This document shows positions 41,639 through 51,285 of a stretch of 64,000 nucleotides of DNA, piece by piece. Position 1 is the first letter of the stretch; every line of letters begins with the position of its first letter. The notes beneath the pieces were generated by a model, which had not been told where the DNA came from, did not search any database, and worked only from the letters and a program-made list of their open reading frames with translations. Origin of the DNA: Sporomusa malonica (GTDB taxonomy: Bacteria > Bacillota > Negativicutes > Sporomusales > Sporomusaceae); assembly GCF_041428715.1 (NCBI RefSeq), contig NZ_CP155572.1. One strand, written 5' to 3'. The position numbers and the translations under genes were made by a program.

Positions 41639-42088
41639 TTAAAACAACCGGTTACTGTCAAGCAGCATGGTTACCGGTCCATGATTGCTCAAACGAACAA
41701 TCATTTCGGCCTGGAACTGCCCACACGACACATTCACACCCATATTGCGGCATAATTCCACAAAAGCCTCATAAAGTGCCAAGGCTTGCGCTGGCGGAGC
41801 CGCAGTATCAAAACTTGGCCGGCGGCCTTTACGGCAATCGCCATATAATGTAAACTGGGAAACTATTAACAAATCTCCGTTGATGTCTTTGACAGACAGA
41901 TTCATTTTTCCCGCATCATCAGGAAAAATTCGCAAATTAACAATTTTTTCCGCAAGATATTTGGCATCTTGCTCAGTATCCTCCTGGCCCACCCCAAGAA
42001 ACACGGTGAGCCCTGTCTTACTATTAGATATTTCCTGCTCTGCTACCGTTACACTGGCGGCATCTGTGAGTTGAACAACAGCCCGCAT
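41639..42088 (-). CDS. dtd: D-aminoacyl-tRNA deacylase
   Basis: Removes D-amino acids (and glycine from mischarged tRNA-Ala) from tRNA. The 149 residues keep the SQFTLYGD active-site motif and the Gly-cisPro motif in NHGPVTMLLDS. AGGAGG lies before the ATG, whose first base overlaps the rel stop. The rel-dtd order is highly conserved in Bacillota. Confidence 0.96.
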   Translation of the reverse strand: MRAVVQLTDAASVTVAEQEISNSKTGLTVFLGVGQEDTEQDAKYLAEKIVNLRIFPDDAGKMNLSVKDINGDLLIVSQFTLYGDCRKGRRPSFDTAAPPAQALALYEAFVELCRNMGVNVSCGQFQAEMIVRLSNHGPVTMLLDSNRLF

Positions 42089-44313
42089 TAGACTCCTCCT
42101 AAGGATTGGGTCATACGGTGTACAGAGAACACATCCGAAACCCTGCGTATTTTATTCATAATATGCTCTAGTTGGGCCAGATTGCCGATATCAATGTCCA
42201 TGTTAATAATAGCGGTTTTATTTTTCTGTACCCTAGCATTCAGAGAACTTACGTTAATCCTAGCATCTGCTGCGACCATCATAATGTCTGACAGCAGGTT
42301 AGGACGATCCCCGCCTGCAATCTCAATGGAAACCTTGTAGAGTGTATCACCAGGCATATCCCAGTTAACTTCAATCATGCGCTCGTATTCCTCGGGATTA
42401 TTCAATATATTAGGACAGTCCGCACGGTGAACCGATACTCCCCGTCCTCTAGTAATATACCCAACGATGACATCACCTGGCAGCGGATTGCAGCACCTGG
42501 CCAATCTGACCATAAGTCCTGATTCGCCTTTTACCAAAATACCATGGCTGACTTTACTCTTTGGCCGTTTAGGCTTAAGATCGGCCAATATAGCAGTAAC
42601 ATCAGGAGGTGTAGTGCTTTTTAGTTCTTTTTTATGAGCTTCCATCAGCTTGCCCATAACCCCATGGAGGGTAACTCCACCATAACCCAAAGCTTCAAAC
42701 AAGTCATCTTCGCTTACAACGTTTAAGCGTTTAGCGACTTCACTTAAACGATCGCCTTTTACCAGATCACGCCATTCATAGCCAAGTTTCTTACTCTCGC
42801 GTTCGATCATCTCCCGGCCTTTGGCAACATTCTCTTCTCGCTTTTCTTTCTTAAACCATGACCTGATTTTATTCCGGGTTTCCGATGATCCTACCACATT
42901 TAACCAATCACGGCTAGGCCCGTTGTTATGTTTGGAAGTAATGATTTCAACAATATCGCCATTAGTGAGCTTGTATTCAAGCGGGACAATTCTGCCGTTA
43001 ATTTTGGCCCCAACACAGCGATGACCAACATCGGTATGAATGCGATAGGCAAAATCTATCGGTACTGAACCAGCAGGCAAATCAACGACATCGCCCCGCG
43101 GTGTAAACACAAATACTTCATCGGCAAAGACATCCATCTTTACCGTTTCAATGAATTCGCGCGGATCCCGCAAATCACGGTGCCATTCTAAAAGCTGCCT
43201 GAGCCAGGCTAGTTTTTGGTCTGTGTCCTTATTGGCTGCTTTTGGGCCTTCTTTGTACTTCCAATGAGCGGCAATACCATATTCGGAAATCCGGTGCATG
43301 TCTAATGTACGAATTTGAATCTCAAGTGGCTGACCTGATTGCCCAATAACAGTAGTATGTAGTGACTGATAGCCGTTAGATTTCGGCATTGCGATATAAT
43401 CCTTGAATCGACCAGGCAAAGGTTTCCATAAAGTATGAACAATACCGAGAGCACCGTAGCAATCTTTTACAGAATCGACAACAATCCGAATGGCTGATAG
43501 ATCATATATTTCACTAACATCCTGCTTGTGACTTTTCTTTAGTTTCTTATAGATACTGTAAAAATGTTTTGGACGCCCTTGGATTTCCGCTGTAATCCCG
43601 ACACCCTCAAGCCGTTCACTCATCAGCGCAATGGCATCGGTAATAATTTTCTCTCGCTCTTTACGCTTTTGTTTAACTTGTTCAACAAGCTTATAATACT
43701 TGTCTGGTTCTAAAAACCGAAAAGATAAATCTTCCAATTCCCACTTAACATTAGAAATACCAAGCCGGTGCGCCAATGGTCCAAATATCTCAAGTGTCTC
43801 ACGGGATATCTCCTGCTGTTTATGTGGTGCCATATACTTAAGCGTACGCATATTGTGCAATCTGTCAGCAAGCTTTATCAGTACTACCCTGATATCTTTA
43901 GCCATGGCTAAGAACATCTTGCGGTAGTTTTCCAACTGCTGTTCTTCTTTGGACTTATACTCAATGCGACTTAATTTAGTGACTCCGTCAACAAGCATGG
44001 CAATTTCTTTGCCAAACTCTTTTTCCAGTTTCTCTAATGTAACTTCAGTATCTTCCACCACATCATGAAGCAAGCTGGCGCTAATTGTAACAGCATCAAT
44101 CTGTAAATCAGCCAGTATATTAGCAACCCCTAACGGATGATAAATATACTCTTCGCCAGATACCCTAAGTTGACCAGCATGGGAGCTATGGGCCAATTGG
44201 TAAGCTTTTTCAACTAACTGCAATGGCGCGTCAGGTTGATAAGTTTTAATTTTAGCCACTATATCTTCAATATTTGGCCGTTTCCCTTTTTTTTCTTGCA
44301 CATCGCTGCCCAT
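42088..44313 (-). CDS. rel: (p)ppGpp synthetase/hydrolase, Rel bifunctional
   Basis: Makes and degrades (p)ppGpp in the stringent response. The 741 residues have, in order, the HD hydrolase domain (HSSHAGQLRVSGEEYIYHPL, LLHDVVEDTEV), the synthetase domain (YDLSAIRIVV, PGRFKDYIAMPKSNGYQSLH), TGS (FVFTPRGDVVDLPAGSVPIDFAYRIH), the helical and zinc-finger region (RCCNPLPGDVIVGYITRGRG) and ACT. The HD residues are intact, so it is bifunctional. GAGGTGG lies before the ATG. Confidence 0.96.
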   Translation of the reverse strand: MGSDVQEKKGKRPNIEDIVAKIKTYQPDAPLQLVEKAYQLAHSSHAGQLRVSGEEYIYHPLGVANILADLQIDAVTISASLLHDVVEDTEVTLEKLEKEFGKEIAMLVDGVTKLSRIEYKSKEEQQLENYRKMFLAMAKDIRVVLIKLADRLHNMRTLKYMAPHKQQEISRETLEIFGPLAHRLGISNVKWELEDLSFRFLEPDKYYKLVEQVKQKRKEREKIITDAIALMSERLEGVGITAEIQGRPKHFYSIYKKLKKSHKQDVSEIYDLSAIRIVVDSVKDCYGALGIVHTLWKPLPGRFKDYIAMPKSNGYQSLHTTVIGQSGQPLEIQIRTLDMHRISEYGIAAHWKYKEGPKAANKDTDQKLAWLRQLLEWHRDLRDPREFIETVKMDVFADEVFVFTPRGDVVDLPAGSVPIDFAYRIHTDVGHRCVGAKINGRIVPLEYKLTNGDIVEIITSKHNNGPSRDWLNVVGSSETRNKIRSWFKKEKREENVAKGREMIERESKKLGYEWRDLVKGDRLSEVAKRLNVVSEDDLFEALGYGGVTLHGVMGKLMEAHKKELKSTTPPDVTAILADLKPKRPKSKVSHGILVKGESGLMVRLARCCNPLPGDVIVGYITRGRGVSVHRADCPNILNNPEEYERMIEVNWDMPGDTLYKVSIEIAGGDRPNLLSDIMMVAADARINVSSLNARVQKNKTAIINMDIDIGNLAQLEHIMNKIRRVSDVFSVHRMTQSLGGV

Positions 44314-44374
44314 GACCCACCTCTTACCCTGTTGCTGCTAATATATTATATATAGCTGTACTTGATTTGGCTAA

Positions 44375-44887
44375 TTAGTATTGAACCAAAGAGTTTATGT
44401 CATAGCCAGCCAAAACTTGGCGCCCATTCAAAAAGGATAGTTCGATCAAGAACGCCAGCCCTGCCACCTTGCCACCTAACCGTTCAACCATCTTGACTGT
44501 CGCCATGGTAGTACCGCCGGTTGCCAGCAAGTCATCGACAATCAGCACGCTGCTTCCTGGTTCAATTGCATCTTTATGAATTTCAAGGGCATCTTTACCA
44601 TACTCTAATGAATACTCATAACTGATTATCTCAGCAGGCAACTTTCCTGGTTTACGGATCGGCACAAAACCTGCGCCTAGAACATAGGCGACCGGAGCAC
44701 CAACAGCAAACCCGCGCGCTTCTGGTCCAACCACTACATCAATGTGCTTATCCTGATAATGTGCTGATAACATATCAATCGCTACTCGAAATGCTTTTCC
44801 ATCTTTAAGTAGTGTAGTAATATCTTTAAAGTCAATTCCTTGCTGTGGAAAATCAGGTACATTTCTAATTTTTTCCCGTAGATTCAT
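44375..44887 (-). CDS. apt: Adenine phosphoribosyltransferase
   Basis: Salvages adenine to AMP. The 170 residues contain IRNVPDFPQQGIDFKDITTLL, GPEARGFAVGAPVAYVLGAG, the hood segment PGKLPAEIISYEYSLEYG and the PRPP motif VLIVDDLLATGGTTMA. The ATG overlaps the recJ stop (TAATG), with AGGAGG upstream. The recJ-apt-rel order is typical of Bacillus. Confidence 0.97.
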   Translation of the reverse strand: MNLREKIRNVPDFPQQGIDFKDITTLLKDGKAFRVAIDMLSAHYQDKHIDVVVGPEARGFAVGAPVAYVLGAGFVPIRKPGKLPAEIISYEYSLEYGKDALEIHKDAIEPGSSVLIVDDLLATGGTTMATVKMVERLGGKVAGLAFLIELSFLNGRQVLAGYDINSLVQY

Positions 44888-46956
44888 TACTGAACCTCCT
44901 TAAACTGAGTATATCCAGCTAAATACTCCTCACGCATTCGTACACTCTCACGAAATGTAGGTGAATCTGATAGCTCTAGCTTTTTCAACGGAGATGGCTC
45001 CAGTACAATGTTAAGTGTTCCTTCAGCAGTTACTTCTTTGGCTAATAAATTTAGTTCCCATAGTATGGTTATTGCCATATCAACAACCTTCTCAGGTAAA
45101 GTAATTTTATACTTTTTTAAAATTATATCGGCGATATCTTGAAGAGAAAATTTACATTGTCCCAATTTATTAAATTCTTTAACAGTCAAATAGATATACC
45201 CAATACATTCTCGGTCAGGTGCAAGTTTATCCAGACTCTCTTTGTCTTCACTGACAATCGATTGTCGCACATCATGCGCTGTCAACTGCAGATTTTTTTT
45301 TCCCTGCCATTCATTAAATTTAGGTACAAATACCAGGTCTATTTTTTTGTTGCAGGCAAGCGTATCTGATAATTCTCCCATGTTCCAGGCAATTACATCA
45401 TTAACTGCAGTATTTTTTAACTTAAGCTTCAAGTGTCGGCTCTGCTGCCCGATCAGCCTTTTTTCCAAAAACTCAACATTTCGGCAGGCAAACACCGGAC
45501 TCGGGTTGCCAAATCCATATGGTTCAAGGCAAGCTAATTGTTCAATAAACGCCGCATTGACTTCTGCCAGCGGCAAAAAAGAATCAATAGTAAGGACAGG
45601 AATATAGTCAGATTCTGATAGGTTTTCCGAAGCAATAGCATTTAATCGCTCATGAAGAAAGGGTATATTGTTAACAGGAATTGTTAGGCCTGCCGCCTGA
45701 CGGTGACCGCCAAATTGGGTTAACAAATCAGAACATCGAGTCAGCGCTCCGTACATATCAAATGCCGGTATGCTGCGGCAGGAGCCCTTGCCGTATCCGT
45801 CACGTACACTAATCATGATTACCGGTCTATAAAATTTGTCTACTAACCGCGAAGCTACGATGCCAATGACCCCTGAATGCCATTCTTCGCCAGCCAGAAC
45901 CAGCACGTTGGCAGCACTTATATCTAGCGTGGACAACTGCTCTTCAGCTTTGGCCAAAATCAGCTTCTCTATTGCTTGGCGGGCTGAATTTTCAGCATCT
46001 AAGAGGCCAGCCAGTTCACGCGCATAGTTTAAGTCATTAGTGATTAAAAGCTCCACACCGGCCGTTGCTTGGCTCACACGTCCTACTGCATTTAGCCTCG
46101 GTGCAATAACAAACCCCACACTCCCGCTGTCAACCACCTTACCAGTTAATCCACATACTTCTAATAAAGCATTGATGCCTATATTAGAAGTAGTTGCTAA
46201 CTGCCTTAAACCAGTTTTAACTAAAACCCGGTTTTCACCGGTAAGAGGTACAATATCGGCAATTGTGCCAATCGCTACGATATCGAGGTAATCAAAAAAC
46301 TTATTATCTGTCCCGTAGTAGTGTTGCCACAAAGCCTGACATAACTTAAATGCGACACCGACTCCGGCTAAGTTTTTTTCAGGATACAGACAATCCGGCT
46401 GTTTGGGATTAATAATCGCCAAAGCAGATGGCAGTTCTGCCGGTGGCTGGTGGTGGTCTGTTATAATTATATCTAGCTGCCCCAATATAGCAGAAATTTC
46501 TTTTACCGCACTAATTCCACAATCGACAGTAATAATAAGTTTGGTTCCTGTCTGAATAAGGCTGTCTAAAGCGGCAGCATTCAAGCCATAACCTTCACTT
46601 TGCCTGTCTGGAATATAAAACTCAACACTAGCGCCAAGCCGAGTTAATGTTTTATAAACTACCGCACATGATGTAATTCCATCAACATCATAGTCACCGT
46701 AAATAGTAATCTTTTCATGCGCTGCAATAGCCTGAACAACTCTCCCGACGGCAATACTCATATCTTTAAGGAGATATGGGTCTGCGATATATTCTGAACT
46801 AGCAGACAAAAATTCAGTTGCTGCTTTTTCGTCGGTAACACCGCGATTAATTAACGTTTGAGCAATAAACTCTGATATATTCATTTTCCGGCTGAGCTCA
46901 CTAGCCAGTTCACGCTTAGCAGGAAATAGTCTCCATGCCTTTTTTAGCCTCGCCAT
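44887..46956 (-). CDS. recJ: Single-stranded-DNA-specific exonuclease RecJ
   Basis: 5'-3' single-strand exonuclease used in recombination and mismatch repair. The 689 residues include YGDYDVDGITSCAVVY (motif I), VDCGISAV, ITDHHQPP (DHH), GTIADIVPL, VIAPRLNAVGRV and the DHHA1 motif FGGHRQAAGLTI. The C-terminal extension is long, as in Bacillota. GGAGG lies 14 bases before the ATG, an unusually long gap with no in-frame start between. It has a strong promoter. Confidence 0.95.
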   Translation of the reverse strand: MARLKKAWRLFPAKRELASELSRKMNISEFIAQTLINRGVTDEKAATEFLSASSEYIADPYLLKDMSIAVGRVVQAIAAHEKITIYGDYDVDGITSCAVVYKTLTRLGASVEFYIPDRQSEGYGLNAAALDSLIQTGTKLIITVDCGISAVKEISAILGQLDIIITDHHQPPAELPSALAIINPKQPDCLYPEKNLAGVGVAFKLCQALWQHYYGTDNKFFDYLDIVAIGTIADIVPLTGENRVLVKTGLRQLATTSNIGINALLEVCGLTGKVVDSGSVGFVIAPRLNAVGRVSQATAGVELLITNDLNYARELAGLLDAENSARQAIEKLILAKAEEQLSTLDISAANVLVLAGEEWHSGVIGIVASRLVDKFYRPVIMISVRDGYGKGSCRSIPAFDMYGALTRCSDLLTQFGGHRQAAGLTIPVNNIPFLHERLNAIASENLSESDYIPVLTIDSFLPLAEVNAAFIEQLACLEPYGFGNPSPVFACRNVEFLEKRLIGQQSRHLKLKLKNTAVNDVIAWNMGELSDTLACNKKIDLVFVPKFNEWQGKKNLQLTAHDVRQSIVSEDKESLDKLAPDRECIGYIYLTVKEFNKLGQCKFSLQDIADIILKKYKITLPEKVVDMAITILWELNLLAKEVTAEGTLNIVLEPSPLKKLELSDSPTFRESVRMREEYLAGYTQFKEVQ

Positions 46957-46993
46957 AGACTGTATAAAGACCTCCGTAATACTATACTAGATA

Positions 46994-47022
46994 ATTGTAG
47001 TATACAGTGTAATATTTTGCAA
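46994..47022 (-). promoter_or_regulatory. Sigma-A promoter of recJ-apt
   Basis: TTGCAA (47017-47022) and TACAAT (46994-46999) with a 17-base spacer, 38 bases before the recJ start. Confidence 0.78.
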
Positions 47023-47046
47023 CTTGACCTAAATCTATCTTGTTTT

Positions 47047-47337
47047 TTACTGGTTTTGTGGCTGGGTTTCCTGTCCGGCTCGCAATTCACGGTTTTCTGC
47101 TTCCAACTGCTGCTGCACCTGCTGTGCTTTGCGGAGGGCACGTCTAAGTCTAAATTGTACCAGCATAGCAAGCGATAAGATGATCATAGCGCCAAAGGTA
47201 GCAGAGCCTAGAATGATAATAACCAGTGAAGTTTGAAAACCCCATGTCAAAAAAGTCACAGTAACCGGCAGTGAGTTCTGGACAGCAAAAATAGCCACCA
47301 GAAACGCGAAAATAAAGGCAAGCAATAAGTTAATCAT
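47047..47337 (-). CDS. LapA domain (DUF1049) membrane protein
   Basis: A 96-residue protein with two membrane segments (LLLAFIFAFLVAIFAVQN and VIILGSATFGAMIILSLAMLV), the VTFLTWGFQTS loop typical of LapA family proteins, and a C-terminal coiled coil rich in Gln and Arg. The ATG at 47337 gives the usual family length; a longer reading adds an unlikely N-terminus. The ribosome site is weak. Function in Bacillota is unknown. Confidence 0.72.
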   Translation of the reverse strand: MINLLLAFIFAFLVAIFAVQNSLPVTVTFLTWGFQTSLVIIILGSATFGAMIILSLAMLVQFRLRRALRKAQQVQQQLEAENRELRAGQETQPQNQ

Positions 47338-47439
47338 TTTTCTATCACACCCATAAATAGTTATCAAGTTACTATTCTCGTAAAAAGTGGAATAATCCTT
47401 TAAATTTGATAAAATAGGCAAATAAAAGTAGCAATATAA

Positions 47440-47463
47440 AGAAAAACAGGCTGAGCGCCTGCT
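47440..47463 (-). terminator. Terminator of the DUF456 gene
   Basis: Stem GCAGGC / GCCTGT with a short loop and TTTTCTTT on minus, 18 bases after the DUF456 stop. Confidence 0.7.
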
Positions 47464-47480
47464 AATCTACAAATCAAAAT

Positions 47481-47945
47481 TCACATGATATACATATTAA
47501 TGAGCACGATCATAATAAGCCCACAGGTAAATCTGAGTAGAGCCACCCCGGCTAACCGGTAGAGTACGGATAAAACGCTATCACTACGGGGAATAAGTGT
47601 TTTGCCAGCAACTAACTCCCAGACTACTAGCCCAAGAACGGGCCCTAGTAATGCATCACTAGCTAGCATGCCGGCAACGTGACTGATTACGCTGTTGACG
47701 CTGAATACACGAGAAACTGGATAGTTTCGGGTCAAATATATTCTTAATGCCCTGCCACCCAACTCGGCTATTACAACCAGACATATCAGCATTACGATAA
47801 TCCATGGCGCGAAAGTCAAAAAACCAGCAAACAGGCCATAAAGCGCTGCTCCCAGCAGAATGATTAACGTTCCAGGCAGCTTAGCTGAGATCGTACATAA
47901 GAGACCGACCAGCATAATAAAAGTGACTAGAAATTTAACCAACAA
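47481..47945 (-). CDS. DUF456 membrane protein
   Basis: A 154-residue protein with four to five hydrophobic segments. LPGTLIILLGAALYGLFAGF and the two-repeat pattern of short glycine-rich helices fit DUF456. The start appears to be TTG 47945 with GGGG about ten bases upstream. It lies downstream of the YkvI-like gene and ends at a terminator. Function unknown. Confidence 0.75.
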   Translation of the reverse strand: MLVKFLVTFIMLVGLLCTISAKLPGTLIILLGAALYGLFAGFLTFAPWIIVMLICLVVIAELGGRALRIYLTRNYPVSRVFSVNSVISHVAGMLASDALLGPVLGLVVWELVAGKTLIPRSDSVLSVLYRLAGVALLRFTCGLIMIVLINMYIM

Positions 47946-47990
47946 AAGTCATGTACCCCGTTTCGCACTAGTATAGTACTATTGGTAACG

Positions 47991-49019
47991 TTATTGTGAC
48001 TTGTTGGCACCTTGTTTATGTAGGGAGTAAGCTGTATAACAAATGAAAACCATCATGATCAAACCTGTACCGCTCATGAGCATGAGCATCAAATCTAAAC
48101 AGATAAAACTGCCACCCCAAATAAGAGCCCCCGACAGTGTCAATGCAGGCCACAGAGTTAATCGGGTCAATACACTGAGCTGCTTTGCATTGACCAGCAT
48201 TGCTGGCACCATTGTATTAATAAATATACATAGCAAAATACCGTTAAAACCAGTTGCCAGCCAAGGACCAAGGACCTTATCAGCAACAGTTGGCAGCGCC
48301 ATGAGTCCGGAAGCTCCACCAACTAATGCCAGATGAGCCAAGAATAGGGTAAAACAACCTTCAAAAATTTTAGCCAATATTGCTAGATACACCCCTGTGT
48401 AATCTCTGGTGACAAAATAAGTTCCGGCCTCTACTACTAGCGCTGAACGCATGCCACAGGCATTATAGCCAATGAGCGCCAAGACTAAGGGCCAACTGAT
48501 CTGATCGAGTGCAATGATATTATTTAACGGTATAACTTGGATAGTATCTAACAGCATTGCCAGCATAATGCCTGTTGCCGGAATAAACAGAAGCGCCAGA
48601 TAATTAGAAATCTGCAGCAATTCTCGACCATAACCGGCGGCCAGCATAGAACATCCTGCTATACATAGTGCAGCGGCAAACATATACGGGATGCCAGTCA
48701 AGCTCTCAATTAACTGCCCAGCAAAATAGCCGCCGGTTAACGCGCTGGCGGGGAGCGACACGGCTAATACGGAAAACGCCAGTATCTGCTTACCTCGCAG
48801 GCCAAATAACCGTTTTACTACTGCTGTCAATTCGCGCCCGCTCTTTACACCTATCCAGGCTGACATCCCCGCTAGCACTGAGCCAAATATCATATAAGCC
48901 AAGAAAACTGTAGCATAAATACCATTTCCTATTAACGAAGCCATGGCCGGAACAACTGCTGCATTATCGCCTGCAATATGAACAATAGCCAATGACAGCG
49001 CCGGTAGTATTACGCCCAT
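47991..49019 (-). CDS. YkvI-like polytopic membrane protein
   Basis: A 342-residue protein with about ten hydrophobic segments, resembling the YkvI family (APC/LeuT-like fold). Features include VPAMASLIGNGIYATVFLAYM, GYFAGQLIESLTGIPYMFAAA and YNACGMRSALVVEAGTYFV. AGGGGGCG lies eight bases before the ATG. No substrate can be named; solute transport is inference. It is encoded between secF and DUF456 but separated from secF by a terminator. Confidence 0.6.
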   Translation of the reverse strand: MGVILPALSLAIVHIAGDNAAVVPAMASLIGNGIYATVFLAYMIFGSVLAGMSAWIGVKSGRELTAVVKRLFGLRGKQILAFSVLAVSLPASALTGGYFAGQLIESLTGIPYMFAAALCIAGCSMLAAGYGRELLQISNYLALLFIPATGIMLAMLLDTIQVIPLNNIIALDQISWPLVLALIGYNACGMRSALVVEAGTYFVTRDYTGVYLAILAKIFEGCFTLFLAHLALVGGASGLMALPTVADKVLGPWLATGFNGILLCIFINTMVPAMLVNAKQLSVLTRLTLWPALTLSGALIWGGSFICLDLMLMLMSGTGLIMMVFICYTAYSLHKQGANKSQ

Positions 49020-49072
49020 ATGTATCGCCCCCTGCCTTGCTTATAGGATATGCGCAGGGGCCTCGATGGTGC

Positions 49073-49100
49073 AAAAAAACCTGGAGCAATATGCCCCAGG
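49073..49100 (-). terminator. Terminator of secD-secF
   Basis: Stem CCTGGGGC-atatt-GCTCCAGG followed by seven T on minus, just after the secF stop. Confidence 0.88.
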
Positions 49101-49107
49101 CTACTTT

Positions 49108-50016
49108 TTACTTGGCGCCTTTTGTCTTTATCTCAAGCCGCCGCCGGTCTTCATATAGTTTCCAGGTAACCCAAATTTGGCTGGCATTAAATATCGAAGA
49201 GTATGCGCCGCTGGCAAAACCAATCAAAAGCGCCAAAGAAAAGTTCTTCGTAGTCTCGCCGCCAAACAGATAGAGCGCTCCTGTTGCAAACAGCACCGTA
49301 AGCACGGTATAAATCGAGCGGGTCATAGTCTGCCAGATGCTGCGGTTGACAAGTTCCTCAAGACCATCTGCTTTTTTATACGTTTTCAGGTTTTCGCGAA
49401 TACGGTCAAAAATAACGATTGTATCGTTAATCGAAAAACCGACAATTGTCAAAATAGCAGCAACAAAGGAAGCGTCAATCTCCTTTTGCAGAATTGAAAA
49501 CAAGCCCATCACAATCAATATATCGTGAAGTAGTGCTGCAATCCCAGAAACAGCAAATTTAAACTCAAACCGATAGGTTATATAGACAATCATAAGCACC
49601 CAGGAGATTAAGAGCGCAAAAATCGCCTGCCGGGTAAGCTCTGAACCAATAACGGCTCCAACCTTTTCGATCCTGAGCACTTCAAAAGCACCCAACTTAG
49701 TTTCAAAACCTTTAAGTACCGTCCGTCGCTCATCTTCATTGAGCACGTGGGAACGTACAAATACGTTAGGTGACCTATCTTCCTGACCGGCCAGAGCCAG
49801 CTGAATGGTACTGCCTTCTAACTGATAATCCTTGAGAACATCCCTGACTTCCGCAACTGTGACCGGGCGAGCAAATTTCAGGTCAAGCAAAGTGCCGCCG
49901 GTAAAATCAATGCCTAGATTAAAACCTTGCATCATCATAGAGATCAGGCCGGGGATTAAGAAGAGCGCTGAAAGTATAAACCACCATTTACGTTTACCGA
50001 CAATATCGAATTTCAT
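49108..50016 (-). CDS. secF: Protein translocase subunit SecF
   Basis: RND-type subunit that pulls secreted proteins across the membrane using the proton gradient. The 302-residue reading has six hydrophobic segments, GFNLGIDFTGGTLLDLKF near the N-terminus and VGFSINDTIVIFDRIREN in the fourth region, both family signatures. The ATG at 50016 has AGAAGG upstream. It follows secD as a separate gene, unlike the fused form of Bacillus subtilis. Confidence 0.95.
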   Translation of the reverse strand: MKFDIVGKRKWWFILSALFLIPGLISMMMQGFNLGIDFTGGTLLDLKFARPVTVAEVRDVLKDYQLEGSTIQLALAGQEDRSPNVFVRSHVLNEDERRTVLKGFETKLGAFEVLRIEKVGAVIGSELTRQAIFALLISWVLMIVYITYRFEFKFAVSGIAALLHDILIVMGLFSILQKEIDASFVAAILTIVGFSINDTIVIFDRIRENLKTYKKADGLEELVNRSIWQTMTRSIYTVLTVLFATGALYLFGGETTKNFSLALLIGFASGAYSSIFNASQIWVTWKLYEDRRRLEIKTKGAK

Positions 50017-50029
50017 GTCCTTCTCCCCC

Positions 50030-51235
50030 CTAAGCCCCGTAAAACTTGCTATTTTTAAATACATTGGCATGAATGAGCATTCTTAATACATATCTGGTAA
50101 TTGTAATTGCGGTGAACATACTTAAAACAATGCCCAACCCCAAAGTGACGGCAAAGCCTTTAATAGGCCCTGTGCCCAAGAAAAACAGTACTGCAGCTGC
50201 AATGAGAGTAGTCACATTAGAATCTAAGATAGTGGCAAAAGCCCGGCTAAATCCGGCGTCCATGGCAGCCCGCAACGTCTTTCCGTTGCGATATTCTTCT
50301 TTAAACCGTTCGAAGATAAGCACGTTGGCATCAACGGCCATACCCATAGACAGGATTATTCCCGCAATACCTGGCAATGTTAACGTCGCATTGAGCATTT
50401 TTAAACCAAATAACAGCAGCATTACATACAAAACCAGCGTGACATTAGCCACAAAACCTGAAAGGCGGTAGAAAAGCAGCATAAAGATGACAATGGAGGC
50501 AATACCGATGACAAATGCCTGCATGCTTTTAGCTTTAGAATCTTCGCCTAAAGACGGACCAACAGTTCGCGTTTCCAAGATATCAACCTTAACTGGCAAA
50601 GCACCTGATCTGAGTAGTATTGCCAGACGTTCAGCTTCTTCGATGGACCGATTACCTGAAATTACTGCCTTACCGTTAGGAATAGCTTCCTGCACAACAG
50701 GATTTGTTAAAATCTGCTTATCTAACAGAATCGCGATATGTTTACCCACATTTTTGGCAGTCAAATCAGCAAACTTTTTAGCACCTTCGTCGGTAAATTC
50801 AATGGAAACCAGTTTTTGCCCGTTTTGATCTATCTGGGCTTTGGCATCCTTTAAGTCTTTACCAGTCAAGACTACGGCACCGCTCTCATCCTGAAACTCC
50901 ATAAGAGCAGTTCTGCCGAGCATTTCAATAGCTTTTTCCGGATCTTTTACACCTGGAAGCTCAACAATAATCCGGCGTTCACCCTGGCGCTGAACAATTG
51001 GCTCGGTAAGCCCAAGTTCGTTAATCCGGCGCTCAATAATATGAACAACCCGCTGCATGGCATCCTCGTTAACTTGAGCTTCGGGAGTGTCAGAAGCCTC
51101 CAGTACAACATGTGTTCCGCCCTGTAAGTCAAGACCCTGTTTGATAGATAGGGCCAGCGGCAACATATAATAGCCAGCAGCAGCAAGAATTACTAAGACC
51201 ACAGCCAAAAATTTCGTTAAATTCCCCCACCTCAA
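50030..51235 (-). CDS. secD: Protein translocase subunit SecD
   Basis: Partner of SecF. The 401 residues have an N-terminal membrane segment, LGLDLQGGTH-type motif (KQGLDLQGGTHVVLEA), a large periplasm-side domain with VVHIIERRINELGLTEP, and five C-terminal segments with GIAGIILSMGMAVDANVLIFERFKEE. The TTG at 51235 is preferred, with GGGGGAT about eight bases upstream; a TTG at 51250 would add five residues. Confidence 0.95.
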   Translation of the reverse strand: MRWGNLTKFLAVVLVILAAAGYYMLPLALSIKQGLDLQGGTHVVLEASDTPEAQVNEDAMQRVVHIIERRINELGLTEPIVQRQGERRIIVELPGVKDPEKAIEMLGRTALMEFQDESGAVVLTGKDLKDAKAQIDQNGQKLVSIEFTDEGAKKFADLTAKNVGKHIAILLDKQILTNPVVQEAIPNGKAVISGNRSIEEAERLAILLRSGALPVKVDILETRTVGPSLGEDSKAKSMQAFVIGIASIVIFMLLFYRLSGFVANVTLVLYVMLLLFGLKMLNATLTLPGIAGIILSMGMAVDANVLIFERFKEEYRNGKTLRAAMDAGFSRAFATILDSNVTTLIAAAVLFFLGTGPIKGFAVTLGLGIVLSMFTAITITRYVLRMLIHANVFKNSKFYGA

Positions 51236-51285
51236 AAAGTTATCCCCCAATCTTGCTTGTATGTGTTTTTTTGAAATGACTATGT